A stretch of 64,000 nucleotides of DNA from Mucilaginibacter rubeus (GCF_014643835.1 NZ_BMKD01000006.1:199883-263882); one strand, 5' to 3'. Shown: positions 26,985-36,344, counted from the first letter of the stretch. Program-made: numbers and translations. The notes: generated by a model not told the origin, from the sequence alone.

Positions 26985-28250
26985 CTACCTCTTCGTCACC
27001 AACTCCCTATAACCCACCAGCTCATCCCAACGGGCCGCGGGAGGACGATAATAGGTAAGTACCTGGTATTCGTTTTCAGTTTCAAAGTGGCTGCCCTCAA
27101 AAGGGATATCATCAGCTTTGCCGGTTTTAGCATCTACCCAAACGTATTCATAATCATACACGCCTTGTTTTAGCAGCATGTTTACGGTGTATCTTCCGTT
27201 ATCAAGCGGGTGTAGCTTGTTGCTATCATCAAGCCGGTAATTGTTAAACTGCCCTACCACATAAGGTGCTCCGTCTTTAGGGTTTTTATTGGTTGATAAC
27301 GTGAAGTATACGTGAGCGTAATCGGCATCGGTGGCCGGCGTGGTACCATCATTATTCAGGATGTAAAACTTACCGTCGTTATCGTACTGAAAAATGTAGT
27401 TGGACTGGTCGCGCACGGGGTCGCCAAGCAGTACCACTACGTTAACGGAGTCTTTGTAAATTTTGGCTACCCTTTGCGAGTTAAGTTTGAGCGTACGCAT
27501 ATCAAATAGCCTGAACTCGTTACGGCCCGGAAAATCATTAATGCTTACATCATTATAAATTAACTGCGAACCACGAATATAAGTTGGCTGCCCGTTAAGC
27601 ACCGCCGTTTCGGTACGGGCGTTTTGCATAATAAAAGTACGCAGGGCATAAGCTGGGTTCTGCACAACAAGGCCCGAATAATCAACCGTAAAATTGATTT
27701 TTTGATTAGTTTGCCGGGTAGCATTATTGGCCGAAGCTACCAGATCGGCAGCTATCGAAACACGTTTGCCCAGCACGTACAAGCGGCGGGTAAGCACCAT
27801 TTTGTTTTGATCGCCATCTTCATAAACCTTCAGCACATAGTTGCCCGATATTTTGGGGGCGATGTTATTGTTGGGCAACGAAATTTCGTAATGGGTATAT
27901 TTTTGCATGGTGCCGGTTGAGTAGCTGTAATTGTACAGCCGGTCGTCGGTAAAGCTTTGCAGGTACTCGGCAGATGAAAGGTTTGACGAGTTCCAATTAG
28001 CATCGCAATGCTCAATGGTATAATAGTAATTACGGCTGCCCCCGCGCAGGTCATCGAAAGTTAGCAGCACCTTTTCATCGGTCCCCAAATTAATAACCGG
28101 GAAAGAGCCCTGCTTGGCAGTGTTATAAAACTCAACGCTTTTTATAGCCGGAGAGTAAACGTTGTTGTTGTAGGGGGATTGTTGTGCAAAGCTTTGTTGA
28201 GCAAATAAGATAAGGAGCGCGATCCTCAAAAAAAATCTCATCAATTTCAT
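26985..28250 (-). CDS. DUF5103 protein, type IX secretion system plug protein
   Basis: 421 residues. The signal peptide (1-22, ending SFAQQ) is followed by the DUF5103/T9SS-plug domains. The N-terminal part (about 25-125) carries PVINLGTDEKVLLTFDDLRGGSRNYYY-like features and ends in the YSFSTGTMQKYTHYEISLP region (written here YSYSTG). The middle part (about 140-290) and a C-terminal carbohydrate-module-like sandwich ending in the ENEYQVLTYYRP region complete it. In Flavobacterium the Plug protein closes the periplasmic side of the SprA translocon. The start overlaps the stop of the upstream membrane-protein gene by four bases (ATGA), so the two are translationally coupled. Confidence 0.85.
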   Translation of the reverse strand: MKLMRFFLRIALLILFAQQSFAQQSPYNNNVYSPAIKSVEFYNTAKQGSFPVINLGTDEKVLLTFDDLRGGSRNYYYTIEHCDANWNSSNLSSAEYLQSFTDDRLYNYSYSTGTMQKYTHYEISLPNNNIAPKISGNYVLKVYEDGDQNKMVLTRRLYVLGKRVSIAADLVASANNATRQTNQKINFTVDYSGLVVQNPAYALRTFIMQNARTETAVLNGQPTYIRGSQLIYNDVSINDFPGRNEFRLFDMRTLKLNSQRVAKIYKDSVNVVVLLGDPVRDQSNYIFQYDNDGKFYILNNDGTTPATDADYAHVYFTLSTNKNPKDGAPYVVGQFNNYRLDDSNKLHPLDNGRYTVNMLLKQGVYDYEYVWVDAKTGKADDIPFEGSHFETENEYQVLTYYRPPAARWDELVGYRELVTKR

Positions 28251-28678
28251 TCCTCTTCAATATCTGTTTTATCCTGCAGCCAATTCTGCCTGACATCAAA
28301 ACTAAACAATGCAATTGATAAAAATAAGAATGGGGCGCCTGTAGCAAATGTAAACTTAGCACCACCATCGTTGGACATATTATGTGTCTGGTAAAATAAA
28401 CCTGTCCACATAAATATAACACCAATAAGCCGTGTAATTACATGCATTCTGTGTGTACCGAAAAACAACAAAAGTTGTCCGATAAAAAAGAACAACGCTG
28501 ATGCCGCAAGGGTGTCTTCATTATTATTGGATAGTTGTAATGAAAACTTAAGCCCTTTTGCTATCGGGGCCATGATTTCAATCAACATCATTGGTACCGC
28601 GCCGTGACCTGCCCCAACTATAATAAGGCAACTGGATATTATTATAGCAATGACAAGGCTACGGTATTGATTGGTCAT
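28247..28678 (-). CDS. small integral membrane protein of unknown function
   Basis: 143 residues with four predicted membrane spans (about 8-26, 58-76, 82-98 and 112-128) and an acidic C-terminus (KTDIEEE). I recognise no named family. The segment pattern suggests a four-helix bundle in the inner membrane. It is coupled to the T9SS plug gene by a four-base overlap, which may mean a shared regulation rather than a shared function. Two hairpins upstream (28697-28761) separate it from the ABC-F gene. Confidence 0.72.
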   Translation of the reverse strand: MTNQYRSLVIAIIISSCLIIVGAGHGAVPMMLIEIMAPIAKGLKFSLQLSNNNEDTLAASALFFFIGQLLLFFGTHRMHVITRLIGVIFMWTGLFYQTHNMSNDGGAKFTFATGAPFLFLSIALFSFDVRQNWLQDKTDIEEE

Positions 28679-28696
28679 TTATTAATTTAGGTTTAT

Positions 28697-28787
28697 AGTC
28701 GCTATTACAACGCAATAGCGACTTTCGTGTTCATCAGGGCCCTCTTCGAGAGACCCTGATGGGACGTTAATTGATGGGACGTTAATT
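28697..28787. repeat. two hairpins followed by a perfect 15-bp tandem duplication
   Basis: AGTCGCTATT (28697-28706) pairs perfectly with AATAGCGACT (28714-28723). CATCAGGG (28732-28739) pairs with CCCTGATG (28754-28761). GATGGGACGTTAATT occurs twice in tandem (28758-28772 and 28773-28787). It lies between the ABC-F stop and the next gene start; the hairpins may end the ABC-F transcript. Confidence 0.65.
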
Positions 28788-28853
28788 CACAATAACAGTT
28801 TACTCCACACGCTCATCAAAGCCCTCTCCCTTTCGGGGAGGGTTGGGTGGGGT

Positions 28854-30776
28854 TTACGATTCCAACTCCAAAATCTGCTCGGCAAGTGCTTCCCATTTAT
28901 CTTGAATTTGTTTCAGTTCGGCTTGCTTAGCAGCGTAGGCGGCGTTGGTTTGTTTCAGTTTGGCATTATCGCTATATATTTTTTCATCGGCCAGCTGAGT
29001 CTCAAACTGCTTTACCTCTTTTTCGAGGTCGGCAATTTGTTGTTCCATTTTAGCCAGTTCCTGATTTAGTTTTTTAAGCTGCTGATGCTTGTTTTCGCCT
29101 TGCGGCTGTTTAGCCGGCTCGGGCTTTTTCTCTTCCTTTTTAGGCTGAGGTGCCGGCGCGGCAGCTTTGGGCTCCAGTTTACGTTTGGCATACCATTCAT
29201 CAAACTCGGCATAAGTACCCGGATAAATCTTGATCTTCTGATCTTCAATAAACCAAATCTTATTGGCTACATTATCAAGGAAATACCTGTCGTGCGATAC
29301 CACAATGAAAGTACCCTCATACTGGTCAAGCGCCTGGATCAGGATATTAACCGACTGCATATCCAGGTGGTTGGTAGGCTCATCCAGTACCAGGAAGTTA
29401 GCATCGGCAGTAAGCGCTTTAGCCAGTGCTACGCGCGATTTTTCACCACCCGAGAGTACTTTGATCTTCTTAAACACATCGTCACCGGTGAACAGGAATG
29501 AACCTAAAATGGTACGCAACTCGGTATCAGTATGTTTGGGGGCAAATGATTGCAGCTCCTGTAATATCTGATTTTCGAGGTGTAAAGATTCCAGTTGGTG
29601 CTGGGCAAAAAAAGTAGTAGTTACGTTATGACCGGTAGTTACCGTACCTGTATAATCCTTATCGGCCGATGCGATGATACGCAACAGCGTTGATTTACCT
29701 TTACCGTTGGCACCGATGAGGGCAATTTTATCACCTTTTTCAATTACAGCTTCGGCATGGTCAAGAATATCGATAGCAGGGTATTTTTTGGTGATATCCT
29801 CTAAAGTGATCACGTGCCTGCCCGATTGCTTGCTGAAACGGAAAGCGAAGTTAACGGATGGATTATCGTCATCCACATCGTCAATACGCTCCATCCTATC
29901 CAGCATTTTGATGCGGGATTGCGCCATTTTAGCTTTAGAAGCCTTGGCACGGAAACGCTCGATCAAACGCTCTTCCTGTTTAATTTTTGATTGCTGGTTT
30001 TTAAACTCACCGCGCTGAATTTCTTCGCGCAGGGCTTTTTCTTCGAGATAGAAAGAGTAGTTGCCCGCGTAAACGGTAAGCTTGCCTTTGCGCGATTCAA
30101 CCGTACGGTTAATTACCTTATCCAGAAACCACCTATCGTGCGATACGATGATGATAGCACCTGTAAAAGCCTTCAGGTAATCTTCCAGCCATTGGATAGA
30201 TGGCAAGTCGAGGTGGTTGGTAGGCTCATCCAGCAGCAGGATATCAGGTGCCTGCAACAGGATCTTGGCCAGCATTACACGCATGCGCCATCCACCCGAA
30301 AAGGTGCTCAGCTTACGCTTGCAATCGTCATCGCTAAAACCCAAACCGGCTAAAATTTCGTGGGCTTTATATTCGATATTGTAACCGTCAAGCAGTTCAA
30401 ACTCATGCTGCTTGTCGCTCAGTTTATTTAAAAGATCTTCGCTATAATCCGTTTCCAGCTTTTTAAGCAGGTTCTCTATCTCGTCGTGCAGTTGGTTCTG
30501 GCGCTCAAAGGCTTCCATAGCCACGTGTACGATGTTTTTATCAGATGAGTATGAAAGCAGATCCTGGTTAAGGTACCCCATGGTAAGGTCCTTAGCCATT
30601 GAAACAGTTCCGGAGGTAGGCTTATAGTCGCCTACAATAATTTTTAAAAGGGTGGTTTTACCAGTACCGTTGGCACCAATTAAACCAATTTTTTCACCGG
30701 GTTTAATATGCCAGTTGGCTTCATCATATAAGGCCCGCGCACCAATCTCGAACGTAAGGTTATTTATAGCAATCAT
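28854..30776 (-). CDS. ABC-F family ATPase (ribosome-associated type)
   Basis: 640 residues with two ABC cassettes and no membrane span. Walker A sites are GANGTGKTT (about 33-41) and GANGKGKST (about 356-364), signatures FSGGWRMR and LSGGEKSRVAL, and both Walker B segments read LDEPTNHLD. The linker between cassettes is basic and rich in Lys/Arg/Gln (ABC-F arm). A Lys/Glu-rich C-terminal coiled coil (about 545-640) follows a Pro/Ala-rich spacer, as in Uup. ABC-F proteins act on the ribosomal E site or on DNA-linked processes. Subfamily is Uup/YdiF-like by the coiled coil; antibiotic resistance is not implied. Confidence 0.93.
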   Translation of the reverse strand: MIAINNLTFEIGARALYDEANWHIKPGEKIGLIGANGTGKTTLLKIIVGDYKPTSGTVSMAKDLTMGYLNQDLLSYSSDKNIVHVAMEAFERQNQLHDEIENLLKKLETDYSEDLLNKLSDKQHEFELLDGYNIEYKAHEILAGLGFSDDDCKRKLSTFSGGWRMRVMLAKILLQAPDILLLDEPTNHLDLPSIQWLEDYLKAFTGAIIIVSHDRWFLDKVINRTVESRKGKLTVYAGNYSFYLEEKALREEIQRGEFKNQQSKIKQEERLIERFRAKASKAKMAQSRIKMLDRMERIDDVDDDNPSVNFAFRFSKQSGRHVITLEDITKKYPAIDILDHAEAVIEKGDKIALIGANGKGKSTLLRIIASADKDYTGTVTTGHNVTTTFFAQHQLESLHLENQILQELQSFAPKHTDTELRTILGSFLFTGDDVFKKIKVLSGGEKSRVALAKALTADANFLVLDEPTNHLDMQSVNILIQALDQYEGTFIVVSHDRYFLDNVANKIWFIEDQKIKIYPGTYAEFDEWYAKRKLEPKAAAPAPQPKKEEKKPEPAKQPQGENKHQQLKKLNQELAKMEQQIADLEKEVKQFETQLADEKIYSDNAKLKQTNAAYAAKQAELKQIQDKWEALAEQILELES

Positions 30777-30802
30777 TTACGCGCAAAGATACGCTTTTTG
30801 TT

Positions 30803-31046
30803 TTAAGGCGAAAGGTGAAAGGTTCTTTAGGAGGAGGTGAAAGCAGAAAGGTAAAAGGCGAAAGGCTTTTAAAATGCGATAAATAGAAAGGCCAAAGATA
30901 CACCAAGAAGCATGCAAAACTGCAGCTACCTTTTACCTTTTATTTGCAAAGCCGCAGCTACCTTTTGCCTTTCACCTTTAGCCTTTTACCTTTTATTTGC
31001 AAAGCCGCAGCTACCTTTTGCCTTTCACCTTTAGCCTTTTACCTTC
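30803..31046. repeat. 53-bp tandem repeat and G/A-rich inverted arms (dispersed element, locus 1)
   Basis: Two almost perfect 53-bp units (30941-30993 and 30994-31046) begin TATTTGCAAAGCCGCAGCTA and continue with CCTTTTGCCTTTCACCTTTA. A shortened third unit precedes them (about 30913-30940). The left part (30803-30870) carries the complementary AAGGCGAAAGGTGAAAGG motifs, so the whole can fold into a long imperfect hairpin. The last unit ends at the GDSL-gene stop codon. Related sequence recurs at 33052-33206. Confidence 0.8.
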
Positions 31047-31819
31047 TAAAGAGCTCCCACCGCTTTTAACCATGTTTGTGCCATAAGGGCTTCGCCGGCT
31101 ACACTGGGGTGTACGCCGTCAAGGTTCCAGTAGGTGGCCGGTGCTGTTTGTTCGGCTTGGTCAAATGCCGATTGGTAAGGCACAAATACCGCATCGAACT
31201 CTGCAGCAATGTCTTTAGCAGCTTTGCGGAATGAATCAAATGTGGGGTACCATTTATCATCAACGGCCTTCACGTTTTTTTCGGCGAAGGGCTCGCAGAT
31301 CACCAGTTTAATATCGGGCAGGGCTTGTTTGGTACGGGTAAGCAACGCCCTGTAATCGGCGATATAAGTATCTATTGTACCTTTGTAACCACTGGTAAGG
31401 GTATGCCAAAAGTCATTCACGCCTATGTGAATACTTAATATGTTTGGTTTAAGGGCAAGACAATCGGTATCCCAGCGCTCGGCAAGCTGATATACTTTAT
31501 TACCGCTGATACCTTTATTGTAGATTTTTAAACCTTTATCAGCGTGTTTAAGCAGCAATTGTGAAGCAGTTAACAAAGCATAGCCCGAGCCTAAAGCGCT
31601 GGTAGTATTGGGTTCGGTTTTGCTATGGTCACGCCCCCAGTCGGTAATGGAGTCGCCCTGAAAAAGCACTACATCGCCCTGGTTAAAGGTTAGCTTTTTT
31701 GCAGGTCTTTCGGCAGCTAAAGCCGATGAAACAATTGAGGGTATGCCCATAGCCGCAAGCGTGCCTACAGCGGTGGTTTTTAAAAAATGTCGACGGTAGT
31801 TTTGTTTGGTATCTTTCAT
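31046..31819 (-). CDS. SGNH/GDSL hydrolase with Tat signal
   Basis: 257 residues. A twin-arginine leader (YRRHFLKTTAVGTLAAMG, then a hydrophobic stretch ending SALAAE) sends the folded enzyme to the periplasm. The four SGNH blocks are present: GDSITDW (block I, nucleophile Ser), GISGNK (II), GVNDFW (III) and DGVHPS (V, with the catalytic Asp and His). Such enzymes hydrolyse esters, often acetyl groups on plant polysaccharides (rhamnogalacturonan acetylesterase-like). It is a monocistronic unit. Its stop codon is directly joined to the 53-bp repeats, which may shape its mRNA 3' end. Confidence 0.92.
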   Translation of the reverse strand: MKDTKQNYRRHFLKTTAVGTLAAMGIPSIVSSALAAERPAKKLTFNQGDVVLFQGDSITDWGRDHSKTEPNTTSALGSGYALLTASQLLLKHADKGLKIYNKGISGNKVYQLAERWDTDCLALKPNILSIHIGVNDFWHTLTSGYKGTIDTYIADYRALLTRTKQALPDIKLVICEPFAEKNVKAVDDKWYPTFDSFRKAAKDIAAEFDAVFVPYQSAFDQAEQTAPATYWNLDGVHPSVAGEALMAQTWLKAVGAL

Positions 31820-31942
31820 TTGAGGATTATAAGGGTATTTGCCGAAAATACTGATTTGCTATAACTATTAAAATTTTGTCGGGTTTTGTGCCAGTATTTG
31901 TAAAAGGAATATTACGTGCCTCCACAATTGTAGCAACAGTTC

Positions 31943-32302
31943 TTATTTATCAGCCACAAAATTTATCGGTTTTTCCGGATCAAAGGTAACATATACCCGT
32001 TTCCAGGGCTCATCATCCATCAGTCGCCATTTGTGTGCTGTTCCGGTTATATCCTGGGCTATCAGGATCTCGCCGGGCCTAAGTATGAATTTTTCGCCGG
32101 GATAGGTTTCAAATTCAAGCGTACCGGTAAGGGTTATCACATACTGATTGGTTGGGGCATTATGGTAATCATAAAACGCATGCGGTTCCGATTCCTGGAA
32201 CCTTATTGCCAGAGCTTCGTTAAGCGACCCTAATTCAACCATCCCTTTTTGTATATGCGAATGACCGTCATCACCGGTATATAACCTGTAGGCTTTTATC
32301 AT
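31943..32302 (-). CDS. small single-domain cupin protein
   Basis: 119 residues forming one cupin barrel. The first motif region is around NQYVITLTGTLEFETYPGEKFILRPGEIL and the second around GTAHKWR, giving few of the standard His ligands; one His is in the second motif. No signal peptide is seen, so it is cytoplasmic. It could bind a metal and a small acid or sugar; the reaction is unknown. It lies 120 bases upstream of the GDSL gene on the same strand, possibly cotranscribed but not tightly linked. Confidence 0.75.
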   Translation of the reverse strand: MIKAYRLYTGDDGHSHIQKGMVELGSLNEALAIRFQESEPHAFYDYHNAPTNQYVITLTGTLEFETYPGEKFILRPGEILIAQDITGTAHKWRLMDDEPWKRVYVTFDPEKPINFVADK

Positions 32303-32521
32303 GCAGGCTAAACTAATATTTAAGTGCTAATTCAGCTCAATTATTATGTAATTATTATAACGCAGTTGTACCACTTATGTAAAGTGTTCATTTTGATTAG
32401 TGTTAAAGATTACCTATTTCCAGTAAACCTTTAAGTATTTATTTCTTTAACCGATAGCTCATAAAAAACGCTATTTTTATTGCAGATAATTACAGCACCG
32501 ATAAGAGCTTTCTATCAAACC

Positions 32522-33055
32522 ATGAAAAAACTTTTACTTATTTTTTGCTTTATTACAGCAGCACACAGCTTTGCGTTTGCCGATAAAACTGCTATCAACC
32601 ATTTTGTAATTAAAGAAAACCCCTTTGCGGTTGATGAGGTAGCCGTAGTTGCAACCGATACTGCAGGCGTGATACAGGAAAATGTAAACGGCATTTTCAC
32701 CTTTGTAATGAACGGTTTTACCGAAGAACTTAAGTTTGACAAAGGCACGGCTTTTTACCGCCACAAGCTTGACCGTTCAACCTTCCTGTACGCCAAACAT
32801 ATGAACGATTCCGGCACACATGCCATACTATACTACATTTACAAGCATGATAGTAAACTAAGTCCATTCCATATCAGCTGGGTACTGTTGATAGCCATTC
32901 CCCTGTTACTGGTATTGCTGGCTTATATGTTTAAGCGGTTTATCATTATTGCCGTAGTAATCTTCTGTATCTTCCTGTATTTCAATTACCACAACGGCTT
33001 AAGCATTCCAACCTTTTTTGAAAGCATTATTGATGGGTTGAAGAATATGTTTTAG
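32522..33055 (+). CDS. secreted/membrane protein of unknown function
   Basis: 177 residues from the ATG at 32522, preferred to an upstream in-frame ATG because it gives a clean signal peptide (MKKLLLIFCFITAAHSFAFA). A small soluble domain (about 20-115) is followed by two hydrophobic helices (about 118-137 and 140-157). Both the helices and the basic KRF between them suggest a C-terminal membrane anchor. I do not recognise the family. It is alone between divergent and convergent neighbours, ending 160 bases from tamL with a dispersed repeat between them. Confidence 0.7.
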   Translation: MKKLLLIFCFITAAHSFAFADKTAINHFVIKENPFAVDEVAVVATDTAGVIQENVNGIFTFVMNGFTEELKFDKGTAFYRHKLDRSTFLYAKHMNDSGTHAILYYIYKHDSKLSPFHISWVLLIAIPLLLVLLAYMFKRFIIIAVVIFCIFLYFNYHNGLSIPTFFESIIDGLKNMF

Positions 33056-33206
33056 AAGGAAGGTCAAAGGCGAAAGGTCAAAGGCGAAAGGTCAAAGGTT
33101 TTTTATGGAGAGGTGAAAGTAAAACGAAAAGTAAAAGTTTTAAAAAAACAGATGCACACGTAAAGCTGCAGCTACCTTTTGCCTTTCACCTTTATCCTTT
33201 TACCTA
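33052..33206. repeat. dispersed G/A-rich inverted element, locus 2
   Basis: Tandem AAAGGTCAAAGGCG units (33058-33100) and the complementary GCAGCTACCTTTTGCCTTTC with CACCTTTATCCTTTTACC (33168-33205) form a long imperfect inverted repeat. It is clearly related to the element at 30803-31046 and sits between two convergent genes. Confidence 0.75.
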
Positions 33207-33212
33207 AAAATC

Positions 33213-35579
33213 TTAAAAAGGTAATCCAATGCCAAAGTTCAACTGCATAAAGTTGTAATCTTCTCCGTTGGCTGCTTTGTAAGCTTGTTTGAATGAACCT
33301 TTGCTAAACAGTTCGCCGGCATGGTTAACAAGCACCCATTGGTTAGCTCCGCTAAATTGCGGGTCTTTAAGTTTAAAGGCGGCATCAAGCCGAAAAACGA
33401 AGAAGCTTAGGTCGAACCTCAACCCGGTACCAATACCTACAGCCGTTGAGCTTAAAAAGTTGTTCAGTTTAAACTGTCCGTTGGGGTTATCAGGCTCATC
33501 ATGCAAGCGCCATACATTACCGGCATCAACAAAAACCGCACCTTTAAGTTTTGCACCAAAAAAGTTATTTGCCAACAGGTACCGGTACTCGGCATTGGTT
33601 ATAAACTTGATCTCGCCAAACTGGTCAAGATATTTCAAACGTGCCCGGTTATTAACATCGGTACCGTAATACGCACCCCGGTTAAATTGCCCTGGTCCTA
33701 AGGTTCGCGGCAGCCAGGCCCTGATATCATTGGCTCCGCCTGCATAAAAATTCTTTTCAAAAATAAGCTGATTGCTATTACCGTAAGGGATACCTATACC
33801 CGGGTTTATACGGAAAACAAATTGTTTCTCGCCACCAAAGTTTCGATAGATGCGCGTATCAAGCTCAACTTTGGTATACTGCGCAAAAGTATATCCAAAA
33901 AGCTTGTGTTGCCCAAGAGTATCTTTAGGAGCATTGGTGAGATTGCTTACCAGGTTAAGAAAATTCCCGCCAATATCTAAACTGCCCCGGAAATAGGTGA
34001 AATTTTCATAACCATTAAGCTTTATGGCATTAACCTGGTAAGTGTATTGGCTACCGGATGTAAAAACCGTACGCCCGATTAAATAAACATAGGAGTACCT
34101 GTTTTGTGCAAGCAGCGCCGCCCTTGCAGCCGGATCAATTATGCCCCTCGAAAACTCAATGTTGATAGGCGTAATGGTATGTGTTTTATACGGCGTATCA
34201 AAAAAGTCGTACGTAATGGAATTGATAAAACTTTCGCGCTTAACCAGGTCCTTTTGGTAAAACAGCGAATAGTTTGATGAAAATGTGGTGTGTGGAACCG
34301 CAAATTTACCAAGAAACGGAAATTTGAACGGAAGCAATAGCCGCGGATAGACAAGCTGTGCTCCTACCCTAAACTCCTGGTTTTGGATACTACTGTGATC
34401 ATTACCCACATTATTGCCATTATCAAAAAGGATACTCCAGTTAACTTTTAACTGCAATATAGCGGCCTGTTTAAATAAATTCCTGTCGGTAAAGGTGTTA
34501 CCCACGTTATAACCAAAACGACCGCCGCTAAAAAGCACCTCACCCTCTACACGGTCGCTCATCCGTTTAAGCGGCACGATATCTATCCGGGTATTAAGCC
34601 TGTTAGAGCTATCCTTCAGTTTTTCGTAGACGGGGTTAGGCACATTTCTGAAAACATTTAACTCGGATAAGCGAGTGGTGGTGCGTGTTTGCTTATCAAT
34701 ATCATAGATCTCGCCTTTTTTCTGAAAAACGTAATCGGTTACCACCCTTGGTTTAAACCTTTTTGAATAGTCAACAAACCTGAATTGTGAATCAACCTGT
34801 ATCGTATCAACTTTGCCCGGTGTACGCCCCTGGCTGTTTGATATCGTAATTAATGTATTGTTGATGGTATAAACCGGGTGCTGTGTTTTCCCCGCCGGGT
34901 TATCAATGATCATTTTTACATCAACCACACTGCTGTTAAAGGTGGAATCATAGGTAAAATTGATATATTGCCTGTAAAAATCGTAGTAACCGTTATGCTT
35001 CATGAGCAAATAGAGCTGGTCGCGGTCGTAAGCTAAACTATCGGTGTCAAACCTGCCGCCTGGCTGTATGTGCGAGATCCTGTTACGATTACCGTTATAC
35101 AATGCTTTAATATTATTATCGGCAATACTATCGGTAAATTTGCGGATGCGGAACATAGGACCTTCATTAGCAGTAAAAATCAGCTCAGCTTTTTGCTTTT
35201 TTATCACCACACTGTCGGTGACCTTCGCTTTCAGGTAACCACGGCTCCGGATGTATTTTTCCATCTGTACACGCGAGTACTCGATCAGGTTACTATCAAC
35301 AACAACGGGGGCCTCGCCTATATTTTTTTTACCTTTATTGCTAAAAGTATAGTACAACTGCAGGTTGAGCCAGTTATTGGGTTGTTGCTCCTTATCCACA
35401 TAATTTATAGCGGTTTCCGCAAATTGCTCGTCAATACCTTTTATAGTAATTTTGCGCACCAGTGCCTGGTCTTTGCGGATGCCACGGGTAATGCTGCAGC
35501 CCGAACCGATAATAACCAGTAAAATACTTAATATTGTAAGGCGGTAAACAGCAGGCTTAGTATATGCTTTCAAAATCAC
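33213..35579 (-). CDS. tamL: TamL: BamA/TamA-family outer-membrane barrel lipoprotein
   Basis: 788 residues. A signal peptide with lipobox (IGSGC, Cys28) makes this the Bacteroidota lipoprotein form of TamA. POTRA-like modules follow (about 40-330; VRKITIKGID, LYLLMKHNGYYDF, LSELNVFRNV). A C-terminal Omp85 barrel (about 400-788) includes the GGANDIRAW...GPG motif region and ends in Phe. It would insert or export proteins at the outer membrane with a TamB partner, which is not in this window. The start is GTG at 35579, or TTG at 35573; either way it overlaps or abuts the divergent methyltransferase start at 35564. Confidence 0.88.
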   Translation of the reverse strand: MILKAYTKPAVYRLTILSILLVIIGSGCSITRGIRKDQALVRKITIKGIDEQFAETAINYVDKEQQPNNWLNLQLYYTFSNKGKKNIGEAPVVVDSNLIEYSRVQMEKYIRSRGYLKAKVTDSVVIKKQKAELIFTANEGPMFRIRKFTDSIADNNIKALYNGNRNRISHIQPGGRFDTDSLAYDRDQLYLLMKHNGYYDFYRQYINFTYDSTFNSSVVDVKMIIDNPAGKTQHPVYTINNTLITISNSQGRTPGKVDTIQVDSQFRFVDYSKRFKPRVVTDYVFQKKGEIYDIDKQTRTTTRLSELNVFRNVPNPVYEKLKDSSNRLNTRIDIVPLKRMSDRVEGEVLFSGGRFGYNVGNTFTDRNLFKQAAILQLKVNWSILFDNGNNVGNDHSSIQNQEFRVGAQLVYPRLLLPFKFPFLGKFAVPHTTFSSNYSLFYQKDLVKRESFINSITYDFFDTPYKTHTITPINIEFSRGIIDPAARAALLAQNRYSYVYLIGRTVFTSGSQYTYQVNAIKLNGYENFTYFRGSLDIGGNFLNLVSNLTNAPKDTLGQHKLFGYTFAQYTKVELDTRIYRNFGGEKQFVFRINPGIGIPYGNSNQLIFEKNFYAGGANDIRAWLPRTLGPGQFNRGAYYGTDVNNRARLKYLDQFGEIKFITNAEYRYLLANNFFGAKLKGAVFVDAGNVWRLHDEPDNPNGQFKLNNFLSSTAVGIGTGLRFDLSFFVFRLDAAFKLKDPQFSGANQWVLVNHAGELFSKGSFKQAYKAANGEDYNFMQLNFGIGLPF

Positions 35580-36313
35580 AGATCAGTTTATTAAAATCCT
35601 TACAACATAAAAAATTCCGTAAAGAGCATGGTTTGTTTTTGGTTGAGGGTTACAAATCAGTTGTTGAGTTTGTAAACGCTGCATACCAGGTTGATGCTAT
35701 ATACCATACATCCGAAATTGCTCCAAAAATGATGAATTTATCCCGAAAAATAAATTTTCAGGAAATTTCATTGACCGATCTGGAAAAGATCAGCAGTTTG
35801 AAAACCCCACAGGATGTAATTGGTTTGATAAAAATACCAAAATGGCCCAGATTAAATTATAACTTACTGAAAAACAAGTTCTCGCTGGTGCTTGATGGGG
35901 TGCAGGACCCCGGCAATATGGGCACTATTATCCGCACGGCCGACTGGTTTGGCATTACCGATATTATTTGCTCAGATGATACCGTTGATGTTTATAACCC
36001 CAAAGTGGTGCAGGCTACCATGGGCTCATTAGCACGGGTAAATGTGCATTACGGCGACTTAATGACTATCATCCCCGAAATAAAGCTCCCATTATTTGGC
36101 GCCATGCTCGATGGCGAAAATATCTACAACACCAATTTCGGCCGTGAAGGTTTACTGGCTATGGGCAACGAGGGTAATGGCTTACGCCCTGAAATACAGC
36201 AGTTAATAAATAAAACAGTAACCATACCCCGGATAGGCTATGCCGAATCATTGAATGTAGCTATAGCTACGGCCATATTATGTTCAGAAATAAAAAGAAA
36301 TTCGTTCAAATAA
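35564..36313 (+). CDS. SpoU/TrmH-family RNA 2'-O-methyltransferase
   Basis: 249 residues. The N-terminal substrate-binding domain (about 1-95; SLQHKKFRKEHGLFLVEGYKSV) is followed by the SPOUT knot with all three family motifs: GVQDPGNMGTIIRTADWFG, AMGNEGNGL and IPRIGYAESLNVAIATAIL. It transfers methyl from S-adenosylmethionine to a ribose 2'-OH in rRNA or tRNA; the target is not predictable. The start is secure because the conserved N-terminus begins at residue 1. It is head-to-head with tamL with overlapping 5' ends, and tRNA-Cys follows 47 bases later. Confidence 0.93.
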   Translation: MLSKSQISLLKSLQHKKFRKEHGLFLVEGYKSVVEFVNAAYQVDAIYHTSEIAPKMMNLSRKINFQEISLTDLEKISSLKTPQDVIGLIKIPKWPRLNYNLLKNKFSLVLDGVQDPGNMGTIIRTADWFGITDIICSDDTVDVYNPKVVQATMGSLARVNVHYGDLMTIIPEIKLPLFGAMLDGENIYNTNFGREGLLAMGNEGNGLRPEIQQLINKTVTIPRIGYAESLNVAIATAILCSEIKRNSFK

Positions 36314-36314
36314 A

Positions 36315-36344
36315 TTTGTCCGCTAAAAATAATTACTATCTTTG
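36315..36344 (+). promoter_or_regulatory. promoter of tRNA-Cys
   Basis: TTTG (36315-36318), 18 bases, then TATCTTTG (36337-36344), a full match to the Bacteroidota -33/-7 pattern, 16 bases before the tRNA 5' end. Confidence 0.8.

Noticed and set aside
30941-31046. 53-bp units as a CRISPR array
   Set aside because: The units are directly adjacent with no unique spacers, and there are no cas genes.
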